From the NCBI GenBank assembly GCA_029532415.1, contig JAQOTA010000054.1, forward strand, positions 2,542,001 to 2,606,000: a DNA stretch of 64,000 nt, given 5' to 3'. Positions 1 to 12,386 of this stretch are shown here, in pieces (the stretch's first letter is position 1; every line of letters starts with the position of its first letter). Source of the stretch: Marasmius tenuissimus. Its lineage: Eukaryota; Basidiomycota; Agaricomycetes; Agaricales; Marasmiaceae. The position numbers and the translations under genes were made by a program. The notes under the pieces are model-generated. The model worked only from the letters and a program-made list of their open reading frames with translations. It was not told the DNA's origin and made no database searches.

Positions 1-516
1 ACATGCTCTTCTGGTTCATCATCAAACCAACTGACGACGCTGACACCGTGAGGACCATCGTTACCAGGTTCGCGATTTCTTCGGTTCAAATAACTTCTTC
101 GTGTGACTAAAACATCTCGCCTGGATAGTATGGCTGCCGTTCTCACCACCTCGATGACCCTCAGGATCATCCTGTCCGTCCGTGGACCCCTTTACAAGGG
201 AGGCTCCTTCGCGCTTAGCGGCTCCACTGCCAACAGCAGCTCTCGCAACACCCATGTTCTCTCCGCGGGCCGCTCTGGTGTCCCAACTAATCTCTCCTCG
301 CGCATGGGTCCCACCTACACTCTCGATGATATACGCACCAAGCCAGAAGGCGGCGAGTGGACAGATAACGACGGCGCCAGTGATGGGAAGAGTGTTGGGC
401 TGGGAATGGACGGTTCCACCAACCCCATCCATTCGCGAGGTGGTGGCGAGGATGCAGGTGTCAAAATCACGATTGATAGACAAGTCGGGTACGATCAATA
501 CCCTCACGCAAAGTAG
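1..516 (+). CDS. C-terminal end of a fungal multi-pass membrane protein (5' truncated by window)
   Basis: Two exons are visible: 1-67, ending in a hydrophobic stretch that starts MLFWFIIKP, and 129-516. The 61 bp intron (68-128) restores one frame across the junction, ending YDQYPHAK and a stop at 514-516. After the last hydrophobic stretch (MAAVLTTSMTLRIILSVRG) comes a polar, Ser/Gly-rich tail of about 110 residues. This layout of a final helix, a short basic joint and a long soluble tail is typical of the seven-helix membrane proteins expanded in Agaricomycetes (DUF6533/DUF6534-like). That family assignment is inference from style, because the diagnostic N-terminal half lies outside the window. 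Function unknown. The intron donor (GTTCGC) is weak, so the exon join is less certain than the frame of the tail. Confidence 0.55.
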
Positions 517-2707
517 GCGAATACCGGACGCCGTGCGTGATGGGTGGGATGATGAGCATCGCGGAAGGATGATCTTTTTCTTGTCTTGGACCCGTGTGCA
601 TGCGTTCATCACGGCTGTCCCGTTAGTTCCTGGTTCTCCCAATCCCCATCTCATCGCATTTCGCATCGCATCTTCATCACGAGCATGATCATCATACGTG
701 ATTCCCCTTGGTTTTCTGTAAGACCCTACTTGGTTTCTTGGATGAAAGTACCATCGTCTCTTTGGTGCATCAGATGTTCTCTATGTTTTCGCTATTTACA
801 CCTACTATCTATTTCTCGTGCTTTGCACTAGCTGATGTTGCTTTCCTTATTTGTATATCTACGAACACAGTGTGGCTATTTATGGCGTTGGATGGGAATC
901 TTGTGCCTGTTTAATCTTGTAGGAATTGGAAGTTCGCTTTGCTTAATACGACTCGTTCGTGCTGACCATCTGTGTTAGAGACGACATCACCCGACAAATC
1001 ATGGTGCACTTCATTATCATAGATGCAGTTCGGTATCAACTCCGGCTGGTATTGTGTGAGAGCGATGGATGCAAGGTTGACGATGAAAATTGCGCCGGTG
1101 ACCAGCAAGACCCAACCCGAGGGCTTACCATCATAGTCCCGCTGTCAGTCTGAGTAAACGAACTTGCGGCCGATTGCTTCGATGGTTTTCGAGGTTCATC
1201 CCGATGCCAGATACCACACATCATATCACTGACGTCTGTACAGTAGAATCATCCGCCGCACGGCCGGTACCTCTTCAGGACGCCCACAGTTTTGGAGAAT
1301 CAAAAAGGACGTTGGGAGAGAGATTCCTACCCCTGGGACCTGTATACGAGACTTTGACGTTCGGGGGCGAAGGGACTGGTAAAGCTTCCTCGACGCTGAC
1401 GTGAAGTACCTACCCGGCGAGAAAGGTCCTTCTCACCCTGTCCTTCCGCGGGATTTCCGAGTGAAGGAGGGTTGCAGTAGAATAAAAATAGATCCTAGTA
1501 GTTCCCAACGATGGAGTGAATATTTGGAATGGTGGTAGTATACCACAAGCGCACTGAGAGAGTCTCGCCGAGGTATGACTTGGCAAGTGCGCAGAAAGTG
1601 TAGAAGAGTCTCGCGCTTGAGTGTTGTACGCGATTCGCAAGAAAGTGGCTCAAGACAAGCCACCATGACTCTAAGGTTCCGGTGGCGAGTAGTCCTTGAC
1701 CAGATAGGTGAGAAAATTTGAACATCTACAGACGCGATGCTTTACCACGAAGAGACCGTTTCCGTTCCATCTAACGATGTCTATACTTAGCTACCAATGA
1801 AGAGGACCTCCATTCAGCTTGTGCCTGTAGGTCGTACGCAAGGTAATACTGATCGCTACAGGAATAGGCATCTTGTCCTACGAATGGAATCACTGAGAAA
1901 CAAATCGAGTGTGCCCATGTTGCACTACCAGTCTTTCGCAGACGATTTGTAGTAAAGAAGAACGAGAGCAGGTTTTACCGGCTCTGTTTATGTGGCGGCA
2001 AGCTGCACGATCGCGACATACCTGCAAAGAAGCCTTCCGTCTTGTAAGTACGAAGCAAAAGGGACAGCCAGGCCGGTGGCTTGCCCTGGCCGCAAGTTTC
2101 CCACGACGGCCAGCTATGAGAAACTCGCGCTTTCTACTCTCACCAAAACTAGCTTCGTCACTTGCGTTCCTCTCTTTCCGTGCATTTTCGTGCACAATTC
2201 CTCTCAATGGACTAGTCTCACACGAAAATACGAGTACGATCTATTTTCGTCCCGAGTTTACTCTCCCTGTGATTGGTAAACACAACTTTTGCACCCCCTG
2301 CTTGATGGGAAAGGCAAGGGGAAGACCTATCGGGAGTGGGTCGCTCTTTACGCGTCCTACCGTATATCCTTGCAAACTGCTGGGCTAGAGGTGGCTACCC
2401 TTCTGCAGAAACACGCGTACTGGGAGTCTACGGAGAGAAACGCTGGCTTTTACCGGAGGGACGCGCTGGGATGCAGTGGGATCGATTACTACTTATTCAT
2501 GGAAACCACCGCGGATTTGGCACATGACATTTTCAGCCTCTCTGTGAAGACTCACACGGGGCAAAAAGACGACTTTCTAACTGGCTTGTCTCTGGTATCG
2601 TTCACAAGTTCATCGTTAACAATGGGCCAAATTGCCTCAAACAGCTCGCCTCTTAAAAGGTTGAGGCTTTTTTCCAGTTTTTTCTGCACCCAAGGGTTCG
2701 GGACACA
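517..2707. other. 2.2 kb stretch without a convincing gene
   Basis: Open frames here are short, overlap on both strands and show no domain. The one segment that looks somewhat protein-like is on the minus strand at about 911-1132. It is preceded by a possible CAG acceptor and reads a hydrophobic helix (VLLVTGAIFIVNLASIAL) followed by a polar tail ending QFLQD. It could be the last exon of a small membrane protein or a relic of one like the gene at the left edge, but I cannot find its upstream exons. The part nearest 2708 presumably carries the laccase promoter; I see no strong TATA box. Confidence 0.4.
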
Positions 2708-4655
2708 ATGCTCTATCAACTTCTGGGAGGTCTATTGGCGGTCTCTTCCGCTCAAGCAGTGGTTCGCAACTTCGACTTGATTATCAACAACACGATCATC
2801 GCCCCAGATGGTTTCGAACGACAGTACGTCTTCATATTGATTCTGAAGTGCTGCGCTTCGACTCACCAGCGTGGCTAGTGCTATCACGCCCAATGGAACT
2901 TTCCCAGGGCCAACTTTCTTCGTACAGAAGGGAGAGGATGTCGATATTGCGATGAAGAACGATCTGACTGATCCGACCATGCGACGGAGCACTTCTATAG
3001 TAAGTCTATGGCCTTGTACTAAATGACTTGTGCTGACGGATCACCCATAGCATTGGCACGGTTTCTTCCAACCCCGGACATCCTATGCCGATGGACCTGC
3101 GTGAGTATCCCTCATGCTCATATGTGGCGAGAGCTGACATCGATACAATGGTACAGCTTCGTCAACCAGTGCCCTATTCCGCCTGGCAACACCTTCCACT
3201 ATGCGTTCCCAACCGCAGGGCAAACCGGAAAGTAAGTGACTCCCATCGCAACGAATTGTCCTGTCTCACGTCCCATCTCTTCTAGCTACTGGTACCACTC
3301 TCACCTGTCCACGCAGTACTGTGACGGTCTTCGTGGCGCATTCATCGTCTATGATCCCGATGACCCTCTCAAGGATCTTTACGATGTTGACGACGAGAGC
3401 ACGGTCATCACCCTTGCTGACTGGTACCACGATGTTGCTCCTGATGCTCAGGACAAGTTCTTCAAGTCCGGTAGCGTGCCCATCCCAGACTCCGGGTTGA
3501 TCAACGGCAGGGGAAGGTACATCGGTGGACCTGAGGTCCCCTACGCTGTTATCCAGGTCGAGGCGGGCAAGCGATACAGGTTCCGCTTGATCCAGATTTC
3601 TTGCCGTCCGTTCATGACTTTCTCTATCGACAACCACAACATTACCGTTATGGAACTCGATGGTGTTGAGCACGACCCAGTCACCGCTCAGAACATCGAT
3701 ATCTATGTCGCCCAGCGAGCCTCGGTTATCGTCAATGCAAACCAACCTGTCGACAACTACTGGATCCGCGCTCCTCCTACTGGCGGTGCCCCTGCCAGCG
3801 CTGGTGGCAACCCGAACTGTAAGCCTATATTTTATACGGTTTTTCATTCATCTCAATACGTCTACCAGTCGACCCTGCTCTTACCAGGGCCATTCTCCGA
3901 TACGTCGGTGCTCCGGATGAAGAACCTACGACGACCAACCCTGGCGGTCCCAAGCTTAACGACGGTGACATGCACCCGATCGCTCAAGAGGGACCAGGAA
4001 AGCTCGGAGACCAACCAGCCGATATCGCATTCAACCTCATGATTTCCCAACCCAACCCGCCGTTCTTCGACATCAACGGAATCTCCTACCTCTCGCCTAC
4101 CGTTCCCGTCTTGCTTCAGATCATGAGTGGTGCCGGTCAACCACAGGACTTCCTTCCCTCCGAGCAGGTACGCAGACGAATACCTCCTGTCTGACACGGC
4201 TCCTGATGTTTCTTTGTAGATTCTCCTCATCACACCGAACGCGACGATCGACGTTTCTATTCCCGGAACTGGAGCGCACCCCTTCCATTGTAAGTTACTC
4301 TCTCTCTCTCATGCCTACCATTTCCGATCCTCATATCGGGATTTTTCCAGTGCACGGGCACAACTTCGATGTCATCAGACAGACGAATGCCACCGAGTTC
4401 AACTTCAAGAACCCGTCCCGTCACGACGTGTTCCCGATCAACGGAGGCAACACCACCTTCCGATTCAAAGCAGACAATCCAGGTGCCTGGTTCCTCCATT
4501 GTCACATTGATTGGCACTTGGAGGCTGGTCTGGCCGTGGTGTTCGCAGAGAGTCCCGCGCTCAATCGTGAAGACGGTCCATTCCAACAGATTACTCCTCA
4601 AGACTGGGAGCAATTGTGTCCCGAGTACGATGCCCTTCCACCTGAAGAGCAGTAG
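2708..4655 (+). CDS. Laccase (secreted multicopper oxidase)
   Basis: Oxidises phenols and related compounds with reduction of O2 to water, outside the cell; used in lignin and humus breakdown, pigment and morphogenesis. Eight exons (2708-2823, 2870-2999, 3051-3100, 3157-3231, 3286-3818, 3869-4167, 4220-4289, 4351-4655) close in frame to 525 residues, the usual basidiomycete length. The N-terminus is a short signal peptide (MLYQLLGGLLAVSSAQA). All four copper-binding signatures are present: HWHG at 83-86, YHSHLSTQYCDG near 127-138, HPFHLHGH at 421-428, and HCHIDWHLEAGL from H474. Ten residues after Cys475 the axial position is Leu485, which places it in the medium-potential axial-leucine group. 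Introns are 46-61 bp. A single laccase gene stands here, with no paralogue in the window. Substrate range cannot be read from sequence. Confidence 0.96.
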
Positions 4656-4994
4656 ACGCTTCCAAGACATGGAACAATCGAGATCGAGCGGAGTGACGCC
4701 GTATGTACACGATGAAATACTTCCTTCATTTTTCATACCGAGCTGGAATAGCCACAAGAGCCTTTATCTATGTTGTAGTTTTGCACGAGCTTCCTTTGCT
4801 ACAATAAATTATCCATCCTCCTCCTTGACAGGCCGCGTGCCTTGTGCTTGCCCCATGTGAACTAAACTTGGACCCACAATGGATCGTGCCGTCGGCGACG
4901 GGCTCGGCCGACGCTCAGACCCGAGTCACGCCCCACTTGCCATTCAGGGTAATAATAATTGTTCCCCAGGACGACTTTTTCACTTACCACCACG
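4656..4994. other. Laccase 3' region and BTB gene 5' region
   Basis: The 339 bp between the laccase stop and the BTB start codon. It contains an ATAAAT-like polyadenylation-type signal (aataaatt near 4803) that could end the laccase transcript. No gene seen. Confidence 0.35.
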
Positions 4995-5888
4995 ATGTCG
5001 AGCCCAGAGCCTCCGGTATCAACTGGGCTCAAATATCACACAAGATTCAGTTCTCCAGAGGCTGATACTGTCCTACGTTCCAACGACGACACTCTTTACC
5101 GTGTACCATCATTTGTTCTACGCTCGACATCGGCCTTCTACAACAGCTTGCTCTCTCTTCCGACGAACGGTGTCAGTAATCACCAGCATGACAACGACGA
5201 AGCCCATCCCATTCCGATCGCACATCCTGATCGCATAGTGGCACCCGTTCTCTCGATGCTTTGTGGGTTAGAAATACCTTCCTGGACTTCGTTTGACGAA
5301 GTAGAGCAGATTTTGGATTTAGCAGAGGAATGGGATGCTCCGGGGCCGCTATCAGTGATCCGGTCAAGTGTGACAGCTCCCATGTTTCTCGCTGAACCTC
5401 TCAGACTTTACGCCGTCGCTTCTCATTTCGGATGGGTTGACGAGATCAAGCTGAGTTCGACCTGCACGTTAGATTTGGATCTCTTTGCCGAAGAGAACCA
5501 ACCGATGTTACATCGTCTTCCTCCAAAATCGCTCCTCGCCCTCATGAAGCTTCATCGTTCGAGGCGAGACACACTGAAAGCGTATCTTGATGACCCAGAC
5601 ACCTTTCATGCCGGGAATTTGGCAACCAGGATGTGCGATAAGTGCTTCCAGGAAGTTGATAATTCCCCCTGGAGGGAGTTGAAGGCGAGGATCTTTTTGG
5701 AGATGGATCGACATCCTAAAGGAGACGCAGTGGGAGGATGGCAGATGGAGGAATGGCCTGAGACAGTTGGCTGTTGGAATGCCAGGTGTCGAAAGCCAGG
5801 TTGTGGGCATCTGTTGTACGGGAAGGCAGATACGCTCAATCACCTGAGAGCGTGTATGAAGCGATTGCCCTCGACGGTGACACTGTGA
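4995..5888 (+). CDS. BTB/POZ domain protein
   Basis: Single-exon gene of 297 residues; I chose the ATG at 4995 because the frame opens upstream without another ATG and the BTB fold starts soon after. Residues 20-110 read as a fungal BTB/POZ domain: SSPEADTVLRSNDDTLYRVPS, then FVLRSTSAFYNSLLSLP, a spacer, and an IVAPVLSMLCG helix. The remainder (LAEEWDAPGPLSVIRS and following helices) resembles the helical back half of agaric BTB proteins. The C-terminal 100 residues contain several Cys and His (CDKC, CRKPGCGH, RACMK) that could bind a metal. BTB domains mediate dimerisation and, in some families, cullin-3 adaptor function; for this large fungal family the role is unknown. It lies tandem after the laccase and convergent with the P450. 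Confidence 0.8.
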   Translation: MSSPEPPVSTGLKYHTRFSSPEADTVLRSNDDTLYRVPSFVLRSTSAFYNSLLSLPTNGVSNHQHDNDEAHPIPIAHPDRIVAPVLSMLCGLEIPSWTSFDEVEQILDLAEEWDAPGPLSVIRSSVTAPMFLAEPLRLYAVASHFGWVDEIKLSSTCTLDLDLFAEENQPMLHRLPPKSLLALMKLHRSRRDTLKAYLDDPDTFHAGNLATRMCDKCFQEVDNSPWRELKARIFLEMDRHPKGDAVGGWQMEEWPETVGCWNARCRKPGCGHLLYGKADTLNHLRACMKRLPSTVTL

Positions 5889-6354
5889 TCGGTCAGTGTT
5901 TTTCTCCATTCGAGGATGCTACTCACGAGCTCAGACTGATTCATTCTGAAAAAGGGTTCGACGATCTAGCGACGTTTTGCGTTCATCTATACTCGATATC
6001 CCCCCCTGTACTAACATCTTTGTTTCCTTCCATTCTCTCCGTCGTAATTTGATAGGATTAATGAATGCTTCCCCACCGGATCGACGTGGCCTATCGTATA
6101 CTTGCGATCGAATCCACACACACACACGGCGCACACGGCGAGAATAGATTGATAGGGCTTTCATGACACACGGCATCTGTGTATTACGCCCGGTGCAACG
6201 ACGCAATTCGTTGTAAATTCTCGACATGTTTAGAGAATACGATACTAATATGTTGCTACTTACGGGCACGGTTGTGTACGCACCCAACTTTTGGTTAGTT
6301 GATGGTCTTAGAAGTGATATTGGGCCTCTTTCCATCACGAAACCGTGATGCGCA
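5889..6354. other. Convergent 3' region with CA-rich microsatellite
   Basis: This lies between two convergent genes and holds their 3' ends. A short (CA)n tract interrupted by CGG units (cacacacacacacggcgcac) sits at about 6115-6140. No gene seen. Confidence 0.5.
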
Positions 6355-8743
6355 TTAGTGGAAGTCATGCTCGGCAGCCTCCGTGACCAGCTTCTCATGA
6401 GCCACAGACCTTGGCTTAATACTGCAGTTGAACGGCGCAGGACGGCTTGAAGTACGAGAATTGTCAGTAACACATAACGAAAAAAAAACACGAAGAAAAA
6501 ACGGGGAAACACACTTTTGTAGATTGTTGATATACTCCACTCTTGGTTCAACAACAACTCCATTCTCATCAACCGGTTTCGAGATATCGAAAGCAGCGAG
6601 TACGCCCGCTGCTGTAATGAACATCGAGGACATGGCGAGATGGCGTCCGGGGCAAATTCTGTAGAAAGATACGTTAGTAAAGAAAGAACATACTCTGGAA
6701 CCGTCGATCTCAGCCTACCGTCGACCAAACCCGAACCCAGCGGTGACATCTCTAACGGCGGGATTGATCTTTCCGTCCTTAATCCATCGCTCGGGGTTAA
6801 AAGTGTACGGGTCAGGGTACATTTCCTCGTCGTGAAGGATCGACCTGAATATTCCATAGGAGATGAGGCGCCCTTCAGTACCATACCAAGGACAAAACAA
6901 GAGTGGGACCCACCAAACATTCGGGAGAACGGTCGTGTTCTTCGGGATCCTATAGCCGCGGTACTCATCTTCGACATGGATGAAATGAGGCACGCCAGCT
7001 GGTGCAACAGGTTGCCACCTCAGTACCTCCTGCAAGACGGCTTCGACATATACCAACGAGTCCCGGTCCCGGAAGTCGGGCAATCTCCCTTCACCAACAA
7101 CGCGGTCGATTTCCGCTTGAGCTTTCCGTTGGCACTCCGGGAAGAGTGTCATAGCGAGGAAGAAGCTGAGGAGGCCAGTGAACGTCGTGTCGGTCCCGGC
7201 TGTTAGTTGAGGAGAGAAGGTCAGTAATGACTAAGACTAAAATCTGGTGATTCGACATACCTTCGAACATCGAGCCTGCCGTGTACATCAATTCCTTTTC
7301 TGTGTATCCGCAACCTTTTGGATCGTCATGCACCTTCGTGAGAGCGCCAGCCACAAACGAAGGTTGGGCGGTCCCAGTCTCCTTTGAAAATGAAAGCGGA
7401 TTGCTATCAATGTAAATAATCCTAGTTCACTACTGTATAACGTACCATCTGTTTCTTAACCATTTCAAAGGGTTCGGTGTTCATGCGGTTATACAGCTTT
7501 CTCCATTCCTTGGCTTTTCTTTTGAAGCCAGCGCCGGGGAACCAGGATGGGACGTATTTGAGGGTTGGGAAGGCATCCTGCACAGTGGGAGTACATAGGT
7601 CAGGACACGAGGACACAAAGATCAGGTTAGGGAATCGCGAAGGATACGCACCACTAAGAAGGTTCCAGGGTTCAGCGCATGAGTGAGCGCCGCCAAGGCT
7701 CCTTCGGCGACCTTTAAGACGGGATCGTCGCGTCCTTGAACGTCATGGCCGTACGTGACGCCGATGATAAGGGAGCCGGTCATACTAAATACAGGTCGGC
7801 GTGAGTATTGAAAGTGGATGGGAAGGCAAAAGGACCAGGAAGAAAGCTCACTGTTGCAAATGGCCCCTATAGTTCTTGGGGTCGCGCAGAATATTCTTGA
7901 GCAGGCGACGATTGACTTTCAGTTCCTGAGGTTCGTGCCCAGAAGACTTGTTGAGGGGAAGTTCTGCGTGTTATGGAGAAGATCTCTCAAGCATGAAGCG
8001 TGAATGAGGTTGGAGGAAGAGCCGTACCTTGATGGAACAGCCTGCGACAATTCTTCCACAGATTCCCGTAAGGGAGGAGAATGAAATCCCCGTCCCATCC
8101 CATCCTACAATCGCAGCATTTAGTTGTGCGGTCTCGAACCAGGCGAGGAGGGTTTGAACCTACAGTTCAACAACCATGGGGAATCGAGGCCTGTGTCCAG
8201 GTTGTAAGAGACGTGTTGTCGTCACCGAGTTGAGCAAAGGACACCAACCTGCTAGAATAGATGCTGGAACGCCTCTCAAGCAGGTCCCAACATGCTTCAT
8301 ACGAGTTGAGCACGACGATATTCGTTCCCGCGACATTGAGGTATAGGATGTCGGTGTCTTCCAAGGGCAAGGGTGAAAAGAGAAAGAGGTCTGTGATGGT
8401 TACAGAATCATAATGCAAGAACTCACTCAATTCCTGGCCCATCTTATCAAAATTAATTCCAGGGAAACTTGGCGGCATGTCCTTTCCGAACGTCAGCAAG
8501 AGATCCGTATGGAAAGGAAGACGTAGGACTCACCAGCAAGTTTCCGATGACTGGTAATGGTTTCGGTCCTGGAGGCAACGGTAGTCTTCTTTGCGACCCA
8601 AATAGCCATCGACTCAGCGAATATGCCACTGCCGTTGCAACCACAGAGGAGGAGATATAAAGGGCGGAAGAGGGAATCGAATCCGAGATTGTGATGGGGA
8701 GTATCTCCCGTATCGTGGCTTCGACCTTTTCCAACGTCGACAT
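6355..8743 (-). CDS. Cytochrome P450 monooxygenase (microsomal)
   Basis: Haem monooxygenase, probably anchored in the endoplasmic reticulum by the helix at residues 26-46 (SSALYISSSVVATAVAYSL), followed by the proline hinge PLPPGPKPLPVIGNLL. Thirteen exons on the minus strand (first 8534-8743, last 6355-6445) close in frame to 540 residues. Canonical motifs: AGTDTT in the I helix at 326-331, ExxR as EVLR near 380, NPERW before the haem loop, and FGFGRRICPGR with the haem-ligand Cys at 465, split by an intron after the second Arg. Overall it resembles the agaric P450s usually annotated as O-methylsterigmatocystin-oxidoreductase-like (CYP64-type clan), but that name is historical and no substrate is implied. 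No biosynthetic backbone gene lies next to it. Confidence 0.94.
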
Positions 8744-10013
8744 CCTGATAGAGGGCTGATTCTTGGGGAGTAGGTCGACAGGGTGAAAAAAAACGGTCTA
8801 TTATATGGGTCGGAGGTCCACCTCGTAAGCGGACCAGACGCAGCGCCTACATCTGAATGAATGAATGGACCGTATGATGCGTGTGTAGGTTCGTCGAATT
8901 GAATAGGTGGGAAAAGCAATTAATTGAACGAGGAAAAGCAGAGTTCTGATAGCGTTGTGTTCCGAGTCTTTGCCCCCACACCATCTCAACTCAACGTCGG
9001 AATCGTGAGCTAGAACATATGAAGGCGTCTCCCATTCGTGTTTCGATGAATAAGATGCCTTCCTCGGTGCTAATGGCCTGATAAGAGTGGGAAAATGACA
9101 TTGGAGCATTACCCCCACCGACCGTTCGGTTTCGGATTGCACGAATCTAGAGCATCTCGACTTCGAACTTGATCTCAACGAAACACGGTCCGCCGCAAGT
9201 TTTTCCGTCCCGTAACCGTTCGTAAGTACTAAGTGGCCCTGTCCTTGCGAGAGAGCATACCGTAAGAAGTGAGGGCACATGGCAACAAATGAGATTTCCT
9301 CCGCTCCTCCGTTCGTTTAGACGTTCATGATCAATATAAAACCACGCATTGTGCTTCCAGGGTCATTGAGGGTGGTGTTTCAAGAACCAATGGGAAGCCC
9401 TGCATAGGAAACCCGGATGGTTAGATTCCTGGCTTGTCAGTGAAAGGGTGTATCAGTGAAGCGGTGTGTAAGTAATCCCAACTCCACTAAGACACCGCGT
9501 AGTAATGGTGTATAATATTGATCGAGCAGGCTGAGAAAGTCCGTAGTGTCGCTGTAGTAGGCTGTAGTGTAGATTGATATTGGATGGGCACGAAATTGGC
9601 GAGGATCTGGGCGTTGAACTGTACAAGTCGCCCGTTCCGAGGCCACGAGCCCGTGTTCGCCCTGAGCAGGTCATGAAGGTTCGAAACAAGGATAACAAGC
9701 GCCCACGAGCGTCATACTTACTATTGGTAATACTAGTATTAGGGACGGCGGCGGCGCAGTCGTGCATCAAAGCACGTCCTTTCCCCGATCCCAATCTCAA
9801 TTCTGAGCGACGCTGATCACGTCTGTAGGGATCACGACCGACGTAATAAGGATACAAGGAGGATTGGCAGGAGGCCCCCCCATCTACTACCAGCAGTTTG
9901 TCCATGCGCCGAGTCCCGACCAAGCTGAATATTCCCGCACATTACAGAAGCGTCACCCAAAATACCAGTCTACGAATATTATAATAGCCAACCAAACGAG
10001 AGGGGTCGTAAGC
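8744..10013. other. 1.3 kb intergenic stretch
   Basis: No convincing gene. A TATA-like run (tcaatataaaacc) lies near 9332 but I found no coding start that would use it. Part of the stretch next to 8744 must be the P450 promoter, and the part next to 10014 the DUF4246 3' region. Confidence 0.35.
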
Positions 10014-11910
10014 TCAATGCTCACAGAACGAAAACCCTTCCTGTTCATAATCCCTATTCACCTTATCCACATACATCCTCCGCTTGTCCATCAAATCCTC
10101 CCTAACTTTCTTTGCCTCTTCCAACGAAATCGGCCACTCGTCTGTCATCTTTACAACATGGTCCATCAACTCCGCCGGTAACTTGCCTAGCCTCGTCGAA
10201 CGATCCTGTCGGACGACCTCAGCCCACCAGTCCCTCTGCTGAGGAGGAATGTTAGCGGTCGACAGGGTTCTGATGTAAGGATCAACGAGGAAAAGGGCGA
10301 GGATCTTCCGGTAACCAGGTTTCGAGGGATCTGCGAGTGTGAATGGCTGAACTTGGTGCTGCAAAACGTTGGGGAAAACAAGGAGTCTGCCCTCCTTCGT
10401 CAATACCGACCCCAAAGTCTGCAAGTAAGGGCCCGACTGTTCAATGCCGTAGAGATTCTCCAGGCCCTCATAGTCGTTCTGTTTGTAATTCATCTCCTCC
10501 AACTCCTGTCCACTCGTGAGTTGCCGAAACGCGAGACGACTCTCGGTGACGTTGGATTGGTCGTAGTAGTATATGGCACTGGCGCAGATGTGCTCGTTCA
10601 GCTGCCCTTCGACGTGCCAAGTGCCGCCTTCGTAAGAGGTCTTGCCATCCTCAGGGCGAAGCTCAATATTGGCTAGTTTGATGATGACCTGGAGGCCCTT
10701 CTCCTTCCAGTCTTTGCGTAGATCAACGCGTGTCAGCGCTTCGCGACTGAGAGGGGTGTAATCGCGGGGTTCGGGTTGTATCAAGACTCGGTTGGCCCTA
10801 TGCCACTCTCGATCCCGATCCCACACATCGTCGTCGTCTGAGTCTTCATCCGGCTCGTGTGGGCGCTGCTCTCCCAAGGGGTACTCATATTCAGCACAGC
10901 CTCCTGAAGGGACACGCTCAGGTGCACGTTCGCCGAAGTAAGAAAGACAGTCATTCCACAAGGGAATTGTCTTGGCGATGATCTTCTCGAGGACCGTGTA
11001 AAGCCCCTTGTTTCGAGAATGGAGGTTGTTAATATAGCTTGTGATAGCCACCTCATCGTTGCCGCGAAGTTCGACTTCAGAGGGAAGCCATTGATAGCTG
11101 TCGGACCAGTAATCCATTACTTTCACGTTGTCTGAATTCCAGCGTATGTCCGCGCGACCACGACCATTTGGAAGGTACCGGTCGTCTTTGCTCATAGCAA
11201 TCTCGTCCTTGTTCGGTTTTGGTACGACGACACCCTCCCCGCACCTTTCGAGACAGTCGTAAAGGGAGAGTCGACCAGATGGTATGACACGGGACTTTCC
11301 GTACATTAGAGGGTAGAGAGATGGGTGAACGAGGTCGAGGACTTTTTCATTCGAGCCAGGATGCCAGTCTTTCTGATGGCTAGGTACCTGTTCAAGAGGC
11401 CTGACCGCAGCTTTAAGCTCCTCAGCGAGATCTGTAGGTATGGCGGTATCTGATTTGACGATGGCTGCCTGGCTGTCAAGGACGGTGACACGTCCAGTCT
11501 GGGCGAAATGAGCAGCTTTGTCGCGAAGTTCTGCCATACACTGTGATCGATCAGTGTGAGTCCATGGTACAACACGTAGAAGAGATCTTCCTCACATAGT
11601 TGAACATTGTCTCCGAGAAGTCCACCCCCTCTTTACCCAATGCCTCTTTCTTCCACTTGGCGACGATGGTCTGATCATTAACTTTTCTATCCCACTCTGG
11701 TTTTTCCGTGATCTCATTGATCATGACCAACATCGTTTGCTCCCTAACAACCATATTGGAGGCGGCCCATGAGGTTATGGCGTTGGGGAAACAGGATCTT
11801 GAAGAATCTCGAGCGGAGAGTCGACCGTTTTCCGGGTGTGTGTTTACAGGAAGTCCAAAGCCTGGAAGTTTTGTTTCTTCAGCAGTGCGAGCAGTACTAG
11901 ACGAGCTCAT
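10014..11910 (-). CDS. DUF4246 family protein
   Basis: Two exons (11596-11910 and 10014-11540) joined over a 55 bp intron give 613 residues. Family features are clear: the conserved FNYCMAELRDKA around the junction, the block WHVEGQLNEHICASAIYYYD near residue 440, and NVLQHQVQPF with KILALFLVDP near 510-540. The HxE of WHVEG and the His of LQHQV are placed like the metal ligands of a 2-oxoglutarate/Fe(II)-type double-stranded beta-helix. That reading is inference, as the family has no established biochemical role known to me. An acidic run (PDEDSDDDDVW) sits mid-protein. The start ATG at 11908-11910 follows directly on a MITE-like element, so the promoter is probably within or beyond that insertion. 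Confidence 0.9.
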
Positions 11911-11930
11911 GATGGTTCTGCTTTTGCCTA

Positions 11931-12386
11931 TGGTGCAAACGGTCTAGTCACCGCCACTTTGGACACGCGCCAAATTGGCCCGACAACAACTGGTCTGCGC
12001 GCCTACTTTTAGCGCCCATCTCAGTGGCCTTGCCAGGACTCAAAAAAAAAACAACAACAGGCGTCCCCCCTCCGCCCACTGGGTTTCTTTGAGGCTCTGG
12101 ACTTCTTTTTACCCTCCTTATAGACTTCGAGGACTCTCAGAACAACAGTTGGACTGGCGCTAACCGGCGCTTGACGGGCGCTTAGACGGGCGCTTAGGGT
12201 CGCGCCAAAATTGGCCAAACTTCGAAAGAATAACTCGGTCAATTTTGGTCCTATAGACTATCGGTCTGAGGATTCTAATCTATGTATATGTATGTGTTTT
12301 TCTGTTAGATACTTAAGCATTATGATCGAAACCGCATGTGCTATTTATTTTGTACAAAAGTAGCGGTGTTTAGGCCGTTTGCACCA
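11931..12386. mobile_element. MITE-like element with terminal inverted repeats
   Basis: The left end (tggtgcaaacggtctagtca) recurs in reverse complement at the right end (ending gtttgcacca at 12386). Over the first 31 bases of each terminus, 27 agree. Each end is flanked by TA (11929-11930 and 12387-12388), consistent with a TA target-site duplication of the Tc1/mariner kind. The 456 bp interior has no coding frame. It carries subterminal GC-rich motifs: gcgccaaattggc near 11967 and gcgccaaaattggcc near 12204, and a short tandem of gacgggcgctta at about 12172-12198. A non-autonomous element is the simplest reading. It lies 20 bp upstream of the DUF4246 start codon. Confidence 0.75.
12157..12202. 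repeat. Short GGGCGCTTA tandem inside the MITE-like element
   Basis: Three imperfect copies of a 12-13 base unit (ggcgcttgac, gggcgcttagac, gggcgcttaggg) follow one another. A reverse-complement relative (tagcgccc) lies near 12010 on the other side of the element, giving a subterminal inverted arrangement. Confidence 0.6.

Noticed and set aside
1909..2780. Plus-strand frames of 159 and 163 codons before the laccase
   Set aside because: No domain, biased composition, and the second overlaps the laccase start in another frame.
2708..8743. Laccase, BTB protein and P450 as a biosynthetic gene cluster
   Set aside because: No backbone enzyme, transporter or pathway regulator accompanies them. Adjacency of three unrelated genes is not evidence for a cluster.
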